From the NCBI RefSeq assembly GCF_014873145.1, contig NZ_JADBEK010000001.1, positions 6,324,001 through 6,388,000 on the forward strand: a DNA stretch of 64,000 nucleotides, given 5' to 3'. A program made the translations under genes and the position numbers. Positions within the stretch are counted from its first letter, which is position 1, and each line of letters begins with the position of its first letter. The stretch is from Nonomuraea angiospora. GTDB lineage: Bacteria > Actinomycetota > Actinomycetes > Streptosporangiales > Streptosporangiaceae. The notes beneath the pieces were generated by a model. It was given only the letters and a program-made list of their open reading frames with translations, had not been told where the DNA came from and searched no databases. Below, one piece after another: positions 1 through 7,386 of this stretch.

Positions 1-486
1 CGAGCCCCAGACGTACGGCTTGCCGAGCAGCACCGCGGCGTCGTTCACCATGTAGCGGGTGGCGAAGTTGTCGGTGCCGTCGACGATGAGGTCGTAGCCG
101 GAGAAGATCTCCATGACGTTCTCGGTGGTCAGCGCCGTGTTGTGGATGACGACGTCGACCAGGGGGTTGATCTCGCGGACTGACGCCGCGGCGCTCTCGG
201 CCTTCAGCCTGCCCACGTCGGACTGGCCGTGGATGATCTGGCGCTGCAGGTTGGACTCATCGACCACGTCGAAGTCGATGATGCCGAGGGTGCCGACGCC
301 CGCCGCCGCGAGGTACATCAGCGCGGGCGAGCCCAGGCCCCCGGCGCCCACACACAGCACCTTGGCGTTCTTCAGCCGCTTCTGCCCCGCCATGCCCACA
401 TCGGGGATGATCAGGTGGCGCGAGTAGCGGCGCACTTCGTCGACGGACAGCTCTGCGGCCGGCTCGACCAGCGGTGGCAACGACAC
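1..486 (-). CDS. moeZ: MoeZ/MoeB-type adenylyltransferase, N-terminal part (cut by window edge)
   Basis: Translating the minus strand from GTG at 486 gives a start SLPPLVEPAAELS, then VRRYSRHL, a GAGGLGSPALMYLAAAG nucleotide-binding loop, DFDVVDESNLQRQ and DGTDNFATRYMVNDA. This is the ThiF/MoeB/E1 fold that adenylates the C-terminus of small sulfur-carrier proteins (MoaD, ThiS, CysO). Only about 162 codons are in the window, so the C-terminal rhodanese domain that separates MoeZ from MoeB cannot be seen; the symbol rests on the actinobacterial N-terminus and on its neighbours. The start is set by the conserved N-terminus. Confidence 0.88.
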   Translation of the reverse strand, partial: MSLPPLVEPAAELSVDEVRRYSRHLIIPDVGMAGQKRLKNAKVLCVGAGGLGSPALMYLAAAGVGTLGIIDFDVVDESNLQRQIIHGQSDVGRLKAESAAASVREINPLVDVVIHNTALTTENVMEIFSGYDLIVDGTDNFATRYMVNDAAVLLGKPYVWGS

Positions 487-529
487 TTTCTACGCTCCCG
501 TTCCAGGGGGTCCTATCTCACCTTGAAAC

Positions 530-1435
530 CTAGCTGGCGAGTGGGGCATTCCCCAATCGAGTCTCACGGATCAGACGGCGTGCTTCCGCCGCCACGACCT
601 GCGGCATCTCCATCATCGCCACGTGACCCGCCGTCGGCAGCAAGACAAGCCGGACCTGCGCGAACGTACGGTATGCCTTCGCGGCCATGGCGGGCCGGAC
701 CAGCCGGTCGTGCCTGCCGTGCACGATCAGGGTCGAAGCCTTGACCTTGGCCGCCTGGTGCCACAGGTTGTCCTCGCCGCGGCGGAAGTATTCGGCCACG
801 ATGCCCCTGGCCGACCTGATCATGGCCTCGCCCGAGTAGGGGAGGTCGTCGCGCCTGCGGAGCTCGTCGATCGCGTCGCGCAGGCGTAGGGGATGGACGC
901 CGTTGGTGTTGGCCCAGACCATGGACACGGAGGCGTTGACGCGGTGCTCGGCGGGCACCAGGCGGAGCCTGCTCGCCACCCATTCGCCCAGTACGGGCAC
1001 CGCGGCGGCGGCCACCCGGACGGGGCCGTACCTGGGGAGCAGGTCGGGCAGCGCCGGGGAGACGAGGGTGAGCGAGCGGACCAGGTCGGGGCGGGTGGCG
1101 GCCACCCGGACGGCGACCGCGCCCCCGAGCGAGTTGCCGAACAGGTGGGCCGGGCCCGTGTGCTCCATCAGCTCGGTCACGGCCCTGGCGTGGCCGGCGA
1201 CGGTGTAGTCGCCGTCGGCCGGGGCGGGTGAGAAGCCCGCGCCGGGAAGGTCGAGGGCGTGGCCGGTGACCATGTCCTTGAGCTCGTCCATGAGGTCGGT
1301 CCAGTTGGTGGCCGACCCGGCCAGGCCGTGTACGAAGACGGCCTGCTCGCGTTGTCCCCGCTGGTCGCTCGTCGATCGGACGTGCACCGAGCCGACCATG
1401 CGGCCCGGCCAGTCCGGGACCGGCTCCGCCATCAT
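530..1435 (-). CDS. alpha/beta-fold hydrolase
   Basis: 301-residue single-domain alpha/beta hydrolase. Visible are the oxyanion-loop motif VFVHGLAGSATNW (about residues 33-45), the nucleophile elbow GNSLGG with Ser near 102, an acid in HGRHDRL and the catalytic His in TAGHVAMME near the C-terminus. The cap segment is ordinary and no signal peptide is present, so it is cytoplasmic; the substrate cannot be read. An SD-like GGGAGGA lies just upstream of two adjacent ATG codons (1435 and 1432), and the second has the better spacing. It lies 43 bp upstream of moeZ on the same strand, so co-transcription is plausible. Confidence 0.85.
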   Translation of the reverse strand: MMAEPVPDWPGRMVGSVHVRSTSDQRGQREQAVFVHGLAGSATNWTDLMDELKDMVTGHALDLPGAGFSPAPADGDYTVAGHARAVTELMEHTGPAHLFGNSLGGAVAVRVAATRPDLVRSLTLVSPALPDLLPRYGPVRVAAAAVPVLGEWVASRLRLVPAEHRVNASVSMVWANTNGVHPLRLRDAIDELRRRDDLPYSGEAMIRSARGIVAEYFRRGEDNLWHQAAKVKASTLIVHGRHDRLVRPAMAAKAYRTFAQVRLVLLPTAGHVAMMEMPQVVAAEARRLIRETRLGNAPLAS

Positions 1436-2112
1436 GCGTCCTCCCTGCCGTTCCTTCGCGTTCCCTCAACGATAACCACAGCGTCTGGGTGGGGTCTGGA
1501 TTCCGTACAGAAGCCCGCTTATGCCACCTTTTCCGGCATCAGGTACATACGGCATCACATGCCTCAAACACCCCGCTGGTGCGACCCCCGGCGGCCGTGG
1601 CGGCGTCTCGGTGCCCGGCGCGGCGCCCGGATCCGGGGCGGCGGGTGGATCCCCGGCGATCATCGCCAGGTTCGGACATATCGCCATATATCGAGGCTTA
1701 GAGGTCTAATCGATCTCATCGCATGCCAAGAGTGTGGCAAAAGCCACCGAACATCGTTTATGGCGCACCAAGGTCGGAAAGCATGACAACCAGCAGCACT
1801 TAGCGTGACGGTTGAGGAACGCACCGTTAATGGCGGGACAGACCAGCCTCGAACGCACCACCGCCGGGTGCCGCAAAAAAAGCGGGAGACATTTTCGGAG
1901 GGCGCACAACGGCGTCCTCCGAATGATGACGCCGGGCGTCGGCGAAGCGCCCGGCGTAATGGCCGTTGATATGTTCGCGGACTTTCACCGGTCCGAGGGC
2001 GGCACCGCAGTCAGGCAAATCACCACTCGCAGAACCGGCACGGCCGATGACGACAGGCCAGTCCGGGGCGCGAGCGTTGCCACGCGTGGCCGCCCTATCA
2101 ATTGCACCACAA
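1436..2112. other. non-coding region upstream of the peptide cluster
   Basis: About 680 bp with no convincing gene; the open frames here lack family resemblance and SD sites. It holds a 10-bp perfect stem (1929-1938 with 1948-1957, acgccgggcg and its complement, 9-nt loop) and the motif GGACATATC near 1675, which recurs near 2115 and, inverted, near 5380 at the outer ends of the peptide cluster. Composition is patchily AT-rich compared with the genes on both sides. Confidence 0.5.
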
Positions 2113-2322
2113 TCGGACATATCATGCCATTTCATTGGATAGATCTGTAATGCGAGCAATAAGATTCTTAATGCATAGCAAAATAGGGTCTCTCCAGTTT
2201 GCCCGCCCGTCGCCCCGGAAATGACATTCAATGGATGACTCTTCAGCAGCCGTCCAAGACCTGTTTTCAGGTACCCGGAAACGTCGAGAACGGGGCAATC
2301 GATCCTTTAGGGGGAAAACGCA
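2113..2322 (+). promoter_or_regulatory. outer-type leader/promoter region of peptide gene 1
   Basis: This block is conserved with 5169-5388 (inverted). It starts with GGACATATC, continues with an AT-rich core that includes a TAATGC direct repeat flanking AATAAGATTC, then GTCCAAGACCT, and ends with GGGGCAATCGATCC followed by TTTAGGGGGAAAACGC right before ATG. The AGGGGG is the ribosome-binding site. The AT-rich core is the likely promoter, but no standard -35/-10 pair is clear, so an alternative sigma factor is possible. Confidence 0.5.
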
Positions 2323-2718
2323 ATGCCCAAGCTCAAGAGTGTTATCGCAGGCCTCGCCGTCAGCACGGCGCTGACCGGCGGCATGGTCTGCGCGGGCGCG
2401 GCCACCACTGCGGTCAGCGCCGACGCCATCAAGCTCAACACCTCGTCCATCCTCACCGGCATCGACGACGACGGCCTCGATGACGGCCTCGGCATCGATG
2501 AGGGCATCGACGACGGCCTCACCAACGGCATCGTCATCGACCGCCGCGACCGTGACCGTCACCGCCGGCAGTGCCGCCGTCACCACGGCTGGGGCGGCGG
2601 TTGGGGCGGCGGCTGGTGGGGTGGTCGCCACCGCCGCGGCGGCGAGGTCTGCGTCGTCATCCGCAACGACAACGTCAACGACAACAGGCCCGAGCGCCGC
2701 CGGGTTCGTACCTGGTAA
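2323..2718 (+). CDS. small secreted Asp/Gly/Trp/Arg-rich peptide, copy 1 (outer, plus)
   Basis: 131 residues. It begins MPKLKSVIAGLAVSTALTGG, a Sec signal peptide shared with three neighbours, probably cleaved near AGAATT. The mature part has an acidic insert of DDG/DGL repeats found only in this copy, a basic stretch (RRDRDRHRRQC), the Gly/Trp block HGWGGGWGGGWWGG, and a final strand VCVVIRNDNVNDN with alternating Asn. Two Cys lie about 25 residues apart. I do not recognise a named family. Secretion is supported by the signal peptide; function is unknown. Copy 4 is its positional partner in the inverted duplication. Confidence 0.8.
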   Translation: MPKLKSVIAGLAVSTALTGGMVCAGAATTAVSADAIKLNTSSILTGIDDDGLDDGLGIDEGIDDGLTNGIVIDRRDRDRHRRQCRRHHGWGGGWGGGWWGGRHRRGGEVCVVIRNDNVNDNRPERRRVRTW

Positions 2719-2799
2719 CAAAACCGTGTGTTAATGGCGGGAGGATGAGCGTCCGCACCTTCGGGTAGGTCCTGTCTTCTCGTCTTCCGCGGGGGGCTT

Positions 2800-2840
2800 A
2801 GTGAGGGCTCTCCCGGCCTTTGGCCGGGGGAGCCCTCACT
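2800..2840 (+). terminator. strong stem-loop after peptide gene 1
   Basis: agtgagggctctcccggcc pairs with ggccgggggagccctcact across a 3-nt TTT loop, a 19-bp stem with about one mismatch. There is no U tract, as is usual in high-GC actinobacteria. The related stem at 4717-4750 holds the matching place in the other arm. Confidence 0.8.
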
Positions 2841-2924
2841 GCGTTGTACGGCGAGGGGGCGGTGTCATGCCGGTACGGCGGGCGACGGGGCTATATGGGT
2901 GGAAGCTTTTGTTTTAACCATGAG

Positions 2925-3101
2925 GAAGTCTGTGGTCAGCCAAATCAAGGTAGTTCCGGTTTGCTGCTGATTTGTCCGGAAATATGCATCGTGCGGGAGA
3001 TTCTCTAAGAATCGTCCGTAGCGTTTCCCCGATGCGACCGGATCTGCATTCGCCGGGCGGGGGGCGTGAAACAGGGCAATCGAACCTTTAGGGGGAAAAC
3101 A
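2925..3101 (+). promoter_or_regulatory. inner-type leader/promoter region of peptide gene 2
   Basis: Conserved in inverted form with 4497-4690: TCTGTGGT..GCCAAAT, TTCC.GTTTGCT, CCGGAAATATGCAT, then a small palindrome GATTCTCTAAGAATC (in the other arm GATGATTCGTTAAGGATCATC), and finally GGGCAATCGAACC and TTTAGGGGGAAAAC before ATG. It differs from the outer leader except in the last 35 bp, so the two gene classes are probably expressed differently. Confidence 0.45.
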
Positions 3102-3437
3102 ATGCCCAAGCTCAAGAGTGTTGTCGCAGGTCTCGCCGTCAGTACGGCGCTGACCGGTGGCGTGGTAGCCGCGGGCGCGGCCACGTCTCCGGCCGGCGCG
3201 GCCGTCCAGGTCAAGTCCGCCGCTCCCGTCCTCACCGGCAACTGCCGCGGCGGAGGCTGGCGCCGGTGCGGCTGGGGCGGTCGCTGGGGCGGTCCCCGCT
3301 GGGCCTGGGGCGGTCCCCGCTGGGGCTGGGGCGGCGGCTGGGGCGGCCACAACAGGGGCGCCCGGGTCCGGATCGTCATCGTCAACCAGAACCACAACAT
3401 CAACCGTGTCGGCCGTGGCGACCGTGACGAGTGGTAG
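3102..3437 (+). CDS. small secreted Gly/Trp/Arg-rich peptide, copy 2 (inner, plus)
   Basis: 111 residues from the ATG at 3102, which follows AGGGGGAAAACA; an upstream in-frame start at 3066 would add residues encoded by the conserved leader and is rejected. Signal peptide MPKLKSVVAGLAVSTALTGG, then AATSPAGAAVQVKSA, the two-Cys motif CRGGGWRRC (C-x7-C), repeated WGGPRW units, and the C-terminal strand VRIVIVNQNHNINR followed by GRGDRDEW. Strongly cationic, with no acidic insert. Its transcript would run into the palindromic spacer towards copy 3. Confidence 0.82.
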   Translation: MPKLKSVVAGLAVSTALTGGVVAAGAATSPAGAAVQVKSAAPVLTGNCRGGGWRRCGWGGRWGGPRWAWGGPRWGWGGGWGGHNRGARVRIVIVNQNHNINRVGRGDRDEW

Positions 3438-3525
3438 GACTCAGACACTGAGCTGAGCATCGGCGCGCCTCTGAGGCCGCCATAGCGGGCGGAGCCCCCG
3501 AGCGATGGTCCTCCGCCCCGACAAA

Positions 3526-3593
3526 CGAGTGTCCGTATTCATCGGGACCGGCGCCACCCTCCGACCGGCGCCGCCCAGCGAATACGGGCACTC
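3526..3593. repeat. left palindromic element of the central spacer
   Basis: CGAGTGTCCGTATTC at 3526-3540 faces GAATACGGGCACTC at 3580-3593, with an inner GC-rich region (two ggcgcc sites) that can also pair. This is a 14-bp stem with one G-T-type mismatch. The right element 3996-4070 is its inverted counterpart. A terminator for copy 2 is the simplest reading. Confidence 0.7.
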
Positions 3594-3995
3594 ACTTCTG
3601 TTTTCGACGGTCTTGAAGCGCTCCCCACGGATGAATCCCGGGGATTCCAGCCGTCCCAACCGTGCGGCTACGCGCATGGTCGCGACGCTGTTGCTTGGCG
3701 GTTTCGACCGCGACTCACCATACTCACGCCGGGGCACGTCACCGCAGTCGATTCCCGTCAATGCACGCTCGCGCCCTGGCGGGCACTCCCGCGCCGGGCT
3801 TACCCCCATGGCTGAAGCCAGGGGTCCGCGCCCGGCATTCTCGATCGCCTGTCTCGAGCGGGCCCCTGTCCCCCGGCTCACCGGCACCCGGCCGCCATCG
3901 CCACGGATCGTCCGTTTCCCTGGAAGAGGGCGGTCGCGGCCCTCTCCCAGGTCGCCCGTCTTCGCACGCCGGCGGCAGCGGACATGCGGACATGT
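3594..3995. other. centre of the inverted duplication, no gene seen
   Basis: About 400 bp between the two palindromic elements. Open frames cross it but lack start signals or any recognisable protein. I see no insertion-sequence ends or transposase remnant here. Confidence 0.5.
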
Positions 3996-4070
3996 CGAGT
4001 GCCCGTATTCGGTGGGTCGACGTCGGCACTGTCGGGGTGGACGTCGCAACCCGGTGAATACGGGCACTCG
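3996..4070. repeat. right palindromic element of the central spacer
   Basis: CGAGTGCCCGTATTC at 3996-4010 pairs perfectly with GAATACGGGCACTCG at 4056-4070 (15 bp) around an inner loop that contains gtcgacgtcggc and further pairing. It mirrors 3526-3593 at nearly the same distance from the centre. Likely terminator for copy 3 on the minus strand. Confidence 0.72.
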
Positions 4071-4151
4071 ATCGGCGTGGCCGGGGCTTATCGCCCAGGG
4101 GACTCCTGGTGTGGCGCGGCCCGCGCCACGGGTTCGCCTGTGCGCTGAGCT

Positions 4152-4496
4152 CTACTGCCACGTGGGCTGGTTGTTGTCCTCGTGGTGGTCCATCTCGTGG
4201 CGCTCTTCCAGGCGCTGCTGCACGTTGCGGTTGCGGTTCGTGTTGATGATGATGATCTTGATGCGAGGCATGCGGTGGCGCCAGTTGGCCCAGCGGCCGC
4301 CGCCCCAGCCGCCCCAGCCGCCCCCGCCGCAGCGGCGCCAGCCCCCGCTGCCGCAGCCCCCGGCCAGGACGGAGGTGGCGGTGCCGACCTGGGTCGCCGC
4401 GTCGGCCGCGGACATGGCCGCGCCCACGCCGACCACGCCGCCGGAGAAGGCCGTACTCATGGCGAGGCCCGCCATAACACTTCTGAGCTTGGGCAT
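4152..4496 (-). CDS. small secreted Gly/Trp/Arg-rich peptide, copy 3 (inner, minus)
   Basis: 114 residues. MPKLRSVMAGLAMSTAFSGG is the signal peptide; the mature part has CGSGGWRRC (C-x7-C), a GGGGWGGWGGGRWANW block, the strand IKIIIINTNRNRN and a charged tail rich in Glu, His and Asn (EERHEMDHHEDNN). Start and SD (AGGGGGAAAACGC) match the other copies. It is the mirror partner of copy 2, sharing the inner-type leader. The His-rich tail could bind metal; that is inference. Confidence 0.82.
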   Translation of the reverse strand: MPKLRSVMAGLAMSTAFSGGVVGVGAAMSAADAATQVGTATSVLAGGCGSGGWRRCGGGGWGGWGGGRWANWRHRMPRIKIIIINTNRNRNVQQRLEERHEMDHHEDNNQPTWQ

Positions 4497-4690
4497 TGCG
4501 TTTTCCCCCTACAGGTTCGATTGCCCCGTTCCTCACGTTCCCGGCCAATCCCCGAAAACCCGATCGACTAGGAAACGCCCCGGGATGATCCTTAACGAAT
4601 CATCCGCATCATGCATATTTCCGGTTGAAACAGCAAGCAAACTGGAATTGCCGTCATTTGGCCCACCACAGACATTGCCATGATTCGACG
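4497..4690 (-). promoter_or_regulatory. inner-type leader/promoter region of peptide gene 3
   Basis: Inverted counterpart of 2925-3101 with the same order of motifs, ending in GGGCAATCGAACC and TGTAGGGGGAAAACGC before the ATG. A palindrome-like GATGATTCGTTAAGGATCATC occupies the place of GATTCTCTAAGAATC in the other arm. Confidence 0.45.
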
Positions 4691-4716
4691 CAAACGCCAT
4701 AGATCCGGACACAGCA

Positions 4717-4750
4717 AGGGCTCCCCAGCCCTAAGGTCTGGAGAGCCCTC
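4717..4750 (-). terminator. stem-loop after peptide gene 4
   Basis: agggctccccagcc faces ggtctggagagccct around ctaa. It lies between the 3' end of copy 4 and the leader of copy 3, and its sequence resembles the stem at 2800-2840 (gagggctctcc core), so it is part of the duplicated unit. Confidence 0.7.
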
Positions 4751-4829
4751 GTCGAAAGCCTGCCGTGGGAGGCGTGGAGAAAGCCCCCTACCGCGAAAAC
4801 GCGGTCATCCCCACGCCGTCAGCACACGG

Positions 4830-5168
4830 CTATGACCAGTTGTCGTCGTTGTTGTGGTGGTGGCGGAACTCACGCTCACGCTCACGCTCGAAGCGGTTGA
4901 TGTTGATGTTCCGGTTGTGGACGTTGACCCGAACGCGGCTGTTCTGGTGGTGGCGACGCCAGCCCCAGCCACCGCCCCAGCCGCCGCCCCCGCCGCAGCG
5001 ACGCCAGCCCCAGCTGCCGCAGCCATTGGCGAGGACGGAGGCGGCGGACTTGACCTGAGCGGCGGCGCCGGCACTGGCCGAAGTCGTGGCCGCGCCCGCG
5101 GCTACCACGCCACCGGTCAGCGCCGTGCTGACGGCGAGACCCGCGAAAACAGTCTTGAGCTTGGGCAT
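4830..5168 (-). CDS. small secreted Gly/Trp/Arg-rich peptide, copy 4 (outer, minus)
   Basis: 112 residues. Signal peptide MPKLKTVFAGLAVSTALTGG, then AATTSASAGAAAQVKSA (close to copy 2), CGSWGWRRC (C-x7-C), GGGGGWGGGWGWRRHH, the alternating strand VRVNVHNRNININR and a charged tail with ERERERE and HHHNND. The leader matches that of copy 1, yet the mature sequence is closer to copies 2 and 3, so copy 1 has diverged most. Same SD as the others. Confidence 0.82.
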   Translation of the reverse strand: MPKLKTVFAGLAVSTALTGGVVAAGAATTSASAGAAAQVKSAASVLANGCGSWGWRRCGGGGGWGGGWGWRRHHQNSRVRVNVHNRNININRFEREREREFRHHHNNDDNWS

Positions 5169-5388
5169 TGCGTTTTCCCCCTAAAGGATCGATTGCCCCG
5201 TTCTCGACATTTCCGGTTATCCCGGAAAGAGGTCTTGGACGCCTGCGAAGAGCCATCCATGAACTGTCATTTCCCGACAGCAGCCCAACAAACGACACCT
5301 AGCCGGTTTTACTATGCATTAAGAATCTTATTGCTTGCATTAAAGATTTATAGAGCGAAATGACATGACTTATCCGGATATGTCCTAT
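5169..5388 (-). promoter_or_regulatory. outer-type leader/promoter region of peptide gene 4
   Basis: Inverted counterpart of 2113-2322. The last 45 bp before the ATG are almost identical to those of copy 1 (GTCGAGAACGGGGCAATCGA and onward); the AT-rich AATAAGATTCTTAATGCATA core and the distal GGACATATC are also kept. Confidence 0.5.
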
Positions 5389-5423
5389 TTGGTGATCGCG
5401 CCGAAGAGGCCTGGGGCAGCACG

Positions 5424-5447
5424 AAAAACCCCACCTCGCGGTGGGGT
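5424..5447 (-). terminator. rho-independent terminator of ku
   Basis: On the minus strand ACCCCACC, a 4-nt loop and GGTGGGGT are followed by TTTTT, a textbook intrinsic terminator, rare in such GC-rich DNA. It lies about 110 nt beyond the ku stop codon and separates ku from the peptide cluster. Confidence 0.85.
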
Positions 5448-5510
5448 GGGTACCTGAGAAAGGCGGCCGGAGGCTCGACGCGAAAAGCGCCGGCGAGGCC
5501 GTGGATCGCC

Positions 5511-5534
5511 TTCCCGCACGAAGGCGTGCGGGAA
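5511..5534. terminator. second stem-loop downstream of ku
   Basis: TTCCCGCACG and CGTGCGGGAA form a perfect 10-bp stem with a 4-nt AAGG loop, between the ku stop codon and the U-tract terminator. It may protect the 3' end or act as a first terminator. Confidence 0.6.
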
Positions 5535-5557
5535 CGCTGAGAGAGGTTCTGAAGGGG

Positions 5558-6424
5558 TCAGGCCGTCTTGCGCGTCTTGCGCTTGGCGGGGGCCTTCTCC
5601 TCGTCCTTGGACTTGGCGGCGGCCTTCTTGGGCTTGGCGGCCCCGCCCTCCCGCTCCCGCTTCGCGGCCTCCACGCTGGCGCGCAGCGCGGCCATGAGGT
5701 CGACCGCCGGTCCGGCCTCCTCTTCCTCCCGAGCCGGGACGACCTCCTTGCCGGCCACCTTCGCCTCGATCACCTGCTGCAGCGCCTCGCGGTACGTGTC
5801 GTGGTACTCGCCCGGGTCGAAGTCCGACTCCATGGTGCTGATCAGCGACTCGGCCATCTGGAGCTCCTGAGGCCGTACCTCGATGTCCTCCTCGAGGAAG
5901 CCGAAGTCCGGCGTGCGGATCTCGTCGGGCCAGAGCATGGTCTCCAGGACGAAGACGCCGTCCCGTACCCGCAGCGTGGCCAGGGACTCGCGCTGGCGCA
6001 GCGCCACCTTGACCACCGCCACCTGGCCCGAGCTCTCCAGGGCGTTGCGCAGCAGCACGTACGGCTTCGCCCCCTGCGCGTCGGGCTCCAGGTAGTACGA
6101 CTTGGCGAAGTAGATCGGGTCGATCTGCTCGGCCGGGGCGAACTGCAGGACGTCGATCCTGCGGGACGTGCTCAGCGGCAGATCCTCGAAGTCCTCGTCG
6201 GTGAGCACGACGATCTCGCCCGTCGCCAGCTCGTAGCCCTTCGCGATGTCGGAGTACGGCACCTCTTCGCCGTCCAGCGTGCACACGCGCTTGTAGCGGA
6301 TCCGGCCGCCGTCCTCGCGATGGACCTGGTGGAACGTCACGTCCTTCTGCTCGGTGGCGGAGTAGAGCTTGACGGGGATCGTGACCAGGCCAAAGGAGAT
6401 CGCACCCTTCCAGATGCTGCGCAT
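5558..6424 (-). CDS. ku: Ku protein, non-homologous end joining
   Basis: Prokaryotic Ku homodimer that threads onto DNA ends and recruits LigD. The N-terminus MRSIWKGAISFGLVTIPVKLY and the segments VHREDGGRIRYKR, GYELATGEIVVLTDEDFEDLP and PIYFAKSYYLEPD are diagnostic of the Ku core beta-barrel. The C-terminal 60 residues are a Lys/Ala-rich tail (AAKPKKAAAKSKDEEKAPAKRK), the usual DNA- and LigD-binding extension. ATG 6424 is preferred over GTG 6430 because AGGAG lies 5-6 nt before it. It is divergent from the ligD genes across 47 bp, which must hold both promoters. Confidence 0.97.
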   Translation of the reverse strand: MRSIWKGAISFGLVTIPVKLYSATEQKDVTFHQVHREDGGRIRYKRVCTLDGEEVPYSDIAKGYELATGEIVVLTDEDFEDLPLSTSRRIDVLQFAPAEQIDPIYFAKSYYLEPDAQGAKPYVLLRNALESSGQVAVVKVALRQRESLATLRVRDGVFVLETMLWPDEIRTPDFGFLEEDIEVRPQELQMAESLISTMESDFDPGEYHDTYREALQQVIEAKVAGKEVVPAREEEEAGPAVDLMAALRASVEAAKREREGGAAKPKKAAAKSKDEEKAPAKRKTRKTA

Positions 6425-6471
6425 GGTCACTCCTCAGCTCTCAATCGTTCGCCAACGGGCACATACCCGTC

Positions 6472-7386
6472 ATGGGGCAACCAATGCCATACCCGGTCGA
6501 ACCGATGCTGGCCGTACCTGGGGAACTACCCTCCGATCGCGAGAGGTACGGACTGGAGGTCAAGTGGGACGGCATCCGCGCCGTCGTCCATCTTGACGGC
6601 GGGCTGAGGGTGACGGGGCGGCACGGAGTCGAATACACGCGGAGGTATCCGGAAATATCTGGTTTCGGGATCAAGAACGCGATCATCGACGGCGAGGTCG
6701 TCGCGCTCGACAAGCGGGGCAGGCCCAGCTTCGTACGGTTGCAGCACAGGATGCACCTGACCGATCCCGAGCCGGTCATGCTGGAGCTGTACCCCGTCAC
6801 GTACATGCCGTTCGACCTGCTCTATCTCGACGGCACCCCGCTGTTCGACCTGCCCTACCGCGACCGGCGGGCGCTGCTCGACGAGCTGGACGTCGGCGCG
6901 CCCCCGTACTTCCCCGGCGACTCCGACCTGCTCACGGCCACGTCCGAGCAGGGCCTGGAAGGCGTGGTCGCCAAGCGGCTGGACTCGCCCTACCGGCCGG
7001 GCACCCGGTCCCCGTGGTGGATCAAGGTGAAGCACCTGCGCACCAGAGAGGTCGTGATCGGCGGCTGGAAGCCCGGCAAGGGGCGGCGGGCTGGCGGGAT
7101 CGGCTCGCTGGTGATGGGGATGTTCACCGATCGAGGGCTCGCGTACGTGGGGCACGTCGGGACCGGGTTCACCGACACCGTGCTCGACGAGCTCCACCGG
7201 CGGATGCGGCCGCTGGAGGTCACGCACAGCCCGTTCAGCAACGCGGTCCCGTGGCGAAATCGGTGGGTTAGGCCGGATCTCGTCGGGGAGGTGGCCTACA
7301 CGATGTGGACCGACGAGCAGCGGCTGCGCCACCCCGTGTGGCGCGGCCTGCGCCCCGACAAGCTCCCCTCGGAGGTGACGCTGTGA
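6472..7386 (+). CDS. ligD: ATP-dependent DNA ligase (LigD ligase domain as a separate protein)
   Basis: 304 residues. The adenylated Lys sits in motif I VKWDGIRA (about residue 31); GRHGVEYTRRYPEI, IIDGEVVAL (motif III), FDLLYLDG, EGVVAKRLDSPY (motif IV) and SPWWIKVKH (motif V) follow, then an OB fold with GSLVMGMF and YVGHVGTGF. It seals the ends held by Ku. The polymerase domain is encoded by the next gene, overlapping by 4 nt, so LigD activities are split here rather than fused as in mycobacteria. No LigD 3'-phosphoesterase domain is seen in either protein. Confidence 0.94.
   Translation: MGQPMPYPVEPMLAVPGELPSDRERYGLEVKWDGIRAVVHLDGGLRVTGRHGVEYTRRYPEISGFGIKNAIIDGEVVALDKRGRPSFVRLQHRMHLTDPEPVMLELYPVTYMPFDLLYLDGTPLFDLPYRDRRALLDELDVGAPPYFPGDSDLLTATSEQGLEGVVAKRLDSPYRPGTRSPWWIKVKHLRTREVVIGGWKPGKGRRAGGIGSLVMGMFTDRGLAYVGHVGTGFTDTVLDELHRRMRPLEVTHSPFSNAVPWRNRWVRPDLVGEVAYTMWTDEQRLRHPVWRGLRPDKLPSEVTL

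Larger units (their letters stand above)
2113..5388. repeat. large imperfect inverted duplication carrying four paralogous peptide genes
   Basis: The left half (leader, gene, terminator, leader, gene, hairpin; about 2113-3600) reappears in inverted orientation on the right (about 3990-5388). The outer leaders (2113-2322 and 5169-5388) match each other closely over about 200 bp, including AATAAGATTCTTAATGCATA. The inner leaders (about 2925-3101 and 4497-4690) match each other, including CCGGAAATATGCAT. Each arm has a stem-loop between its two genes (2800-2840 and 4717-4750) and a 60-75 bp hairpin beyond the inner gene (3526-3593 and 3996-4070), nearly equidistant from a centre near 3795. Divergence suggests an old event. 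Confidence 0.8.

Noticed and set aside
3526..4070. A small transposon between the peptide genes
   Set aside because: No transposase remnant and no target duplication is apparent; the palindromes are part of the larger inverted duplication.
4505..4560. GGTTCGATTGCC as a tRNA T-loop
   Set aside because: It is the conserved leader block of the peptide genes (GGGCAATCGAACC on the other strand); no acceptor or anticodon stems fit around it.
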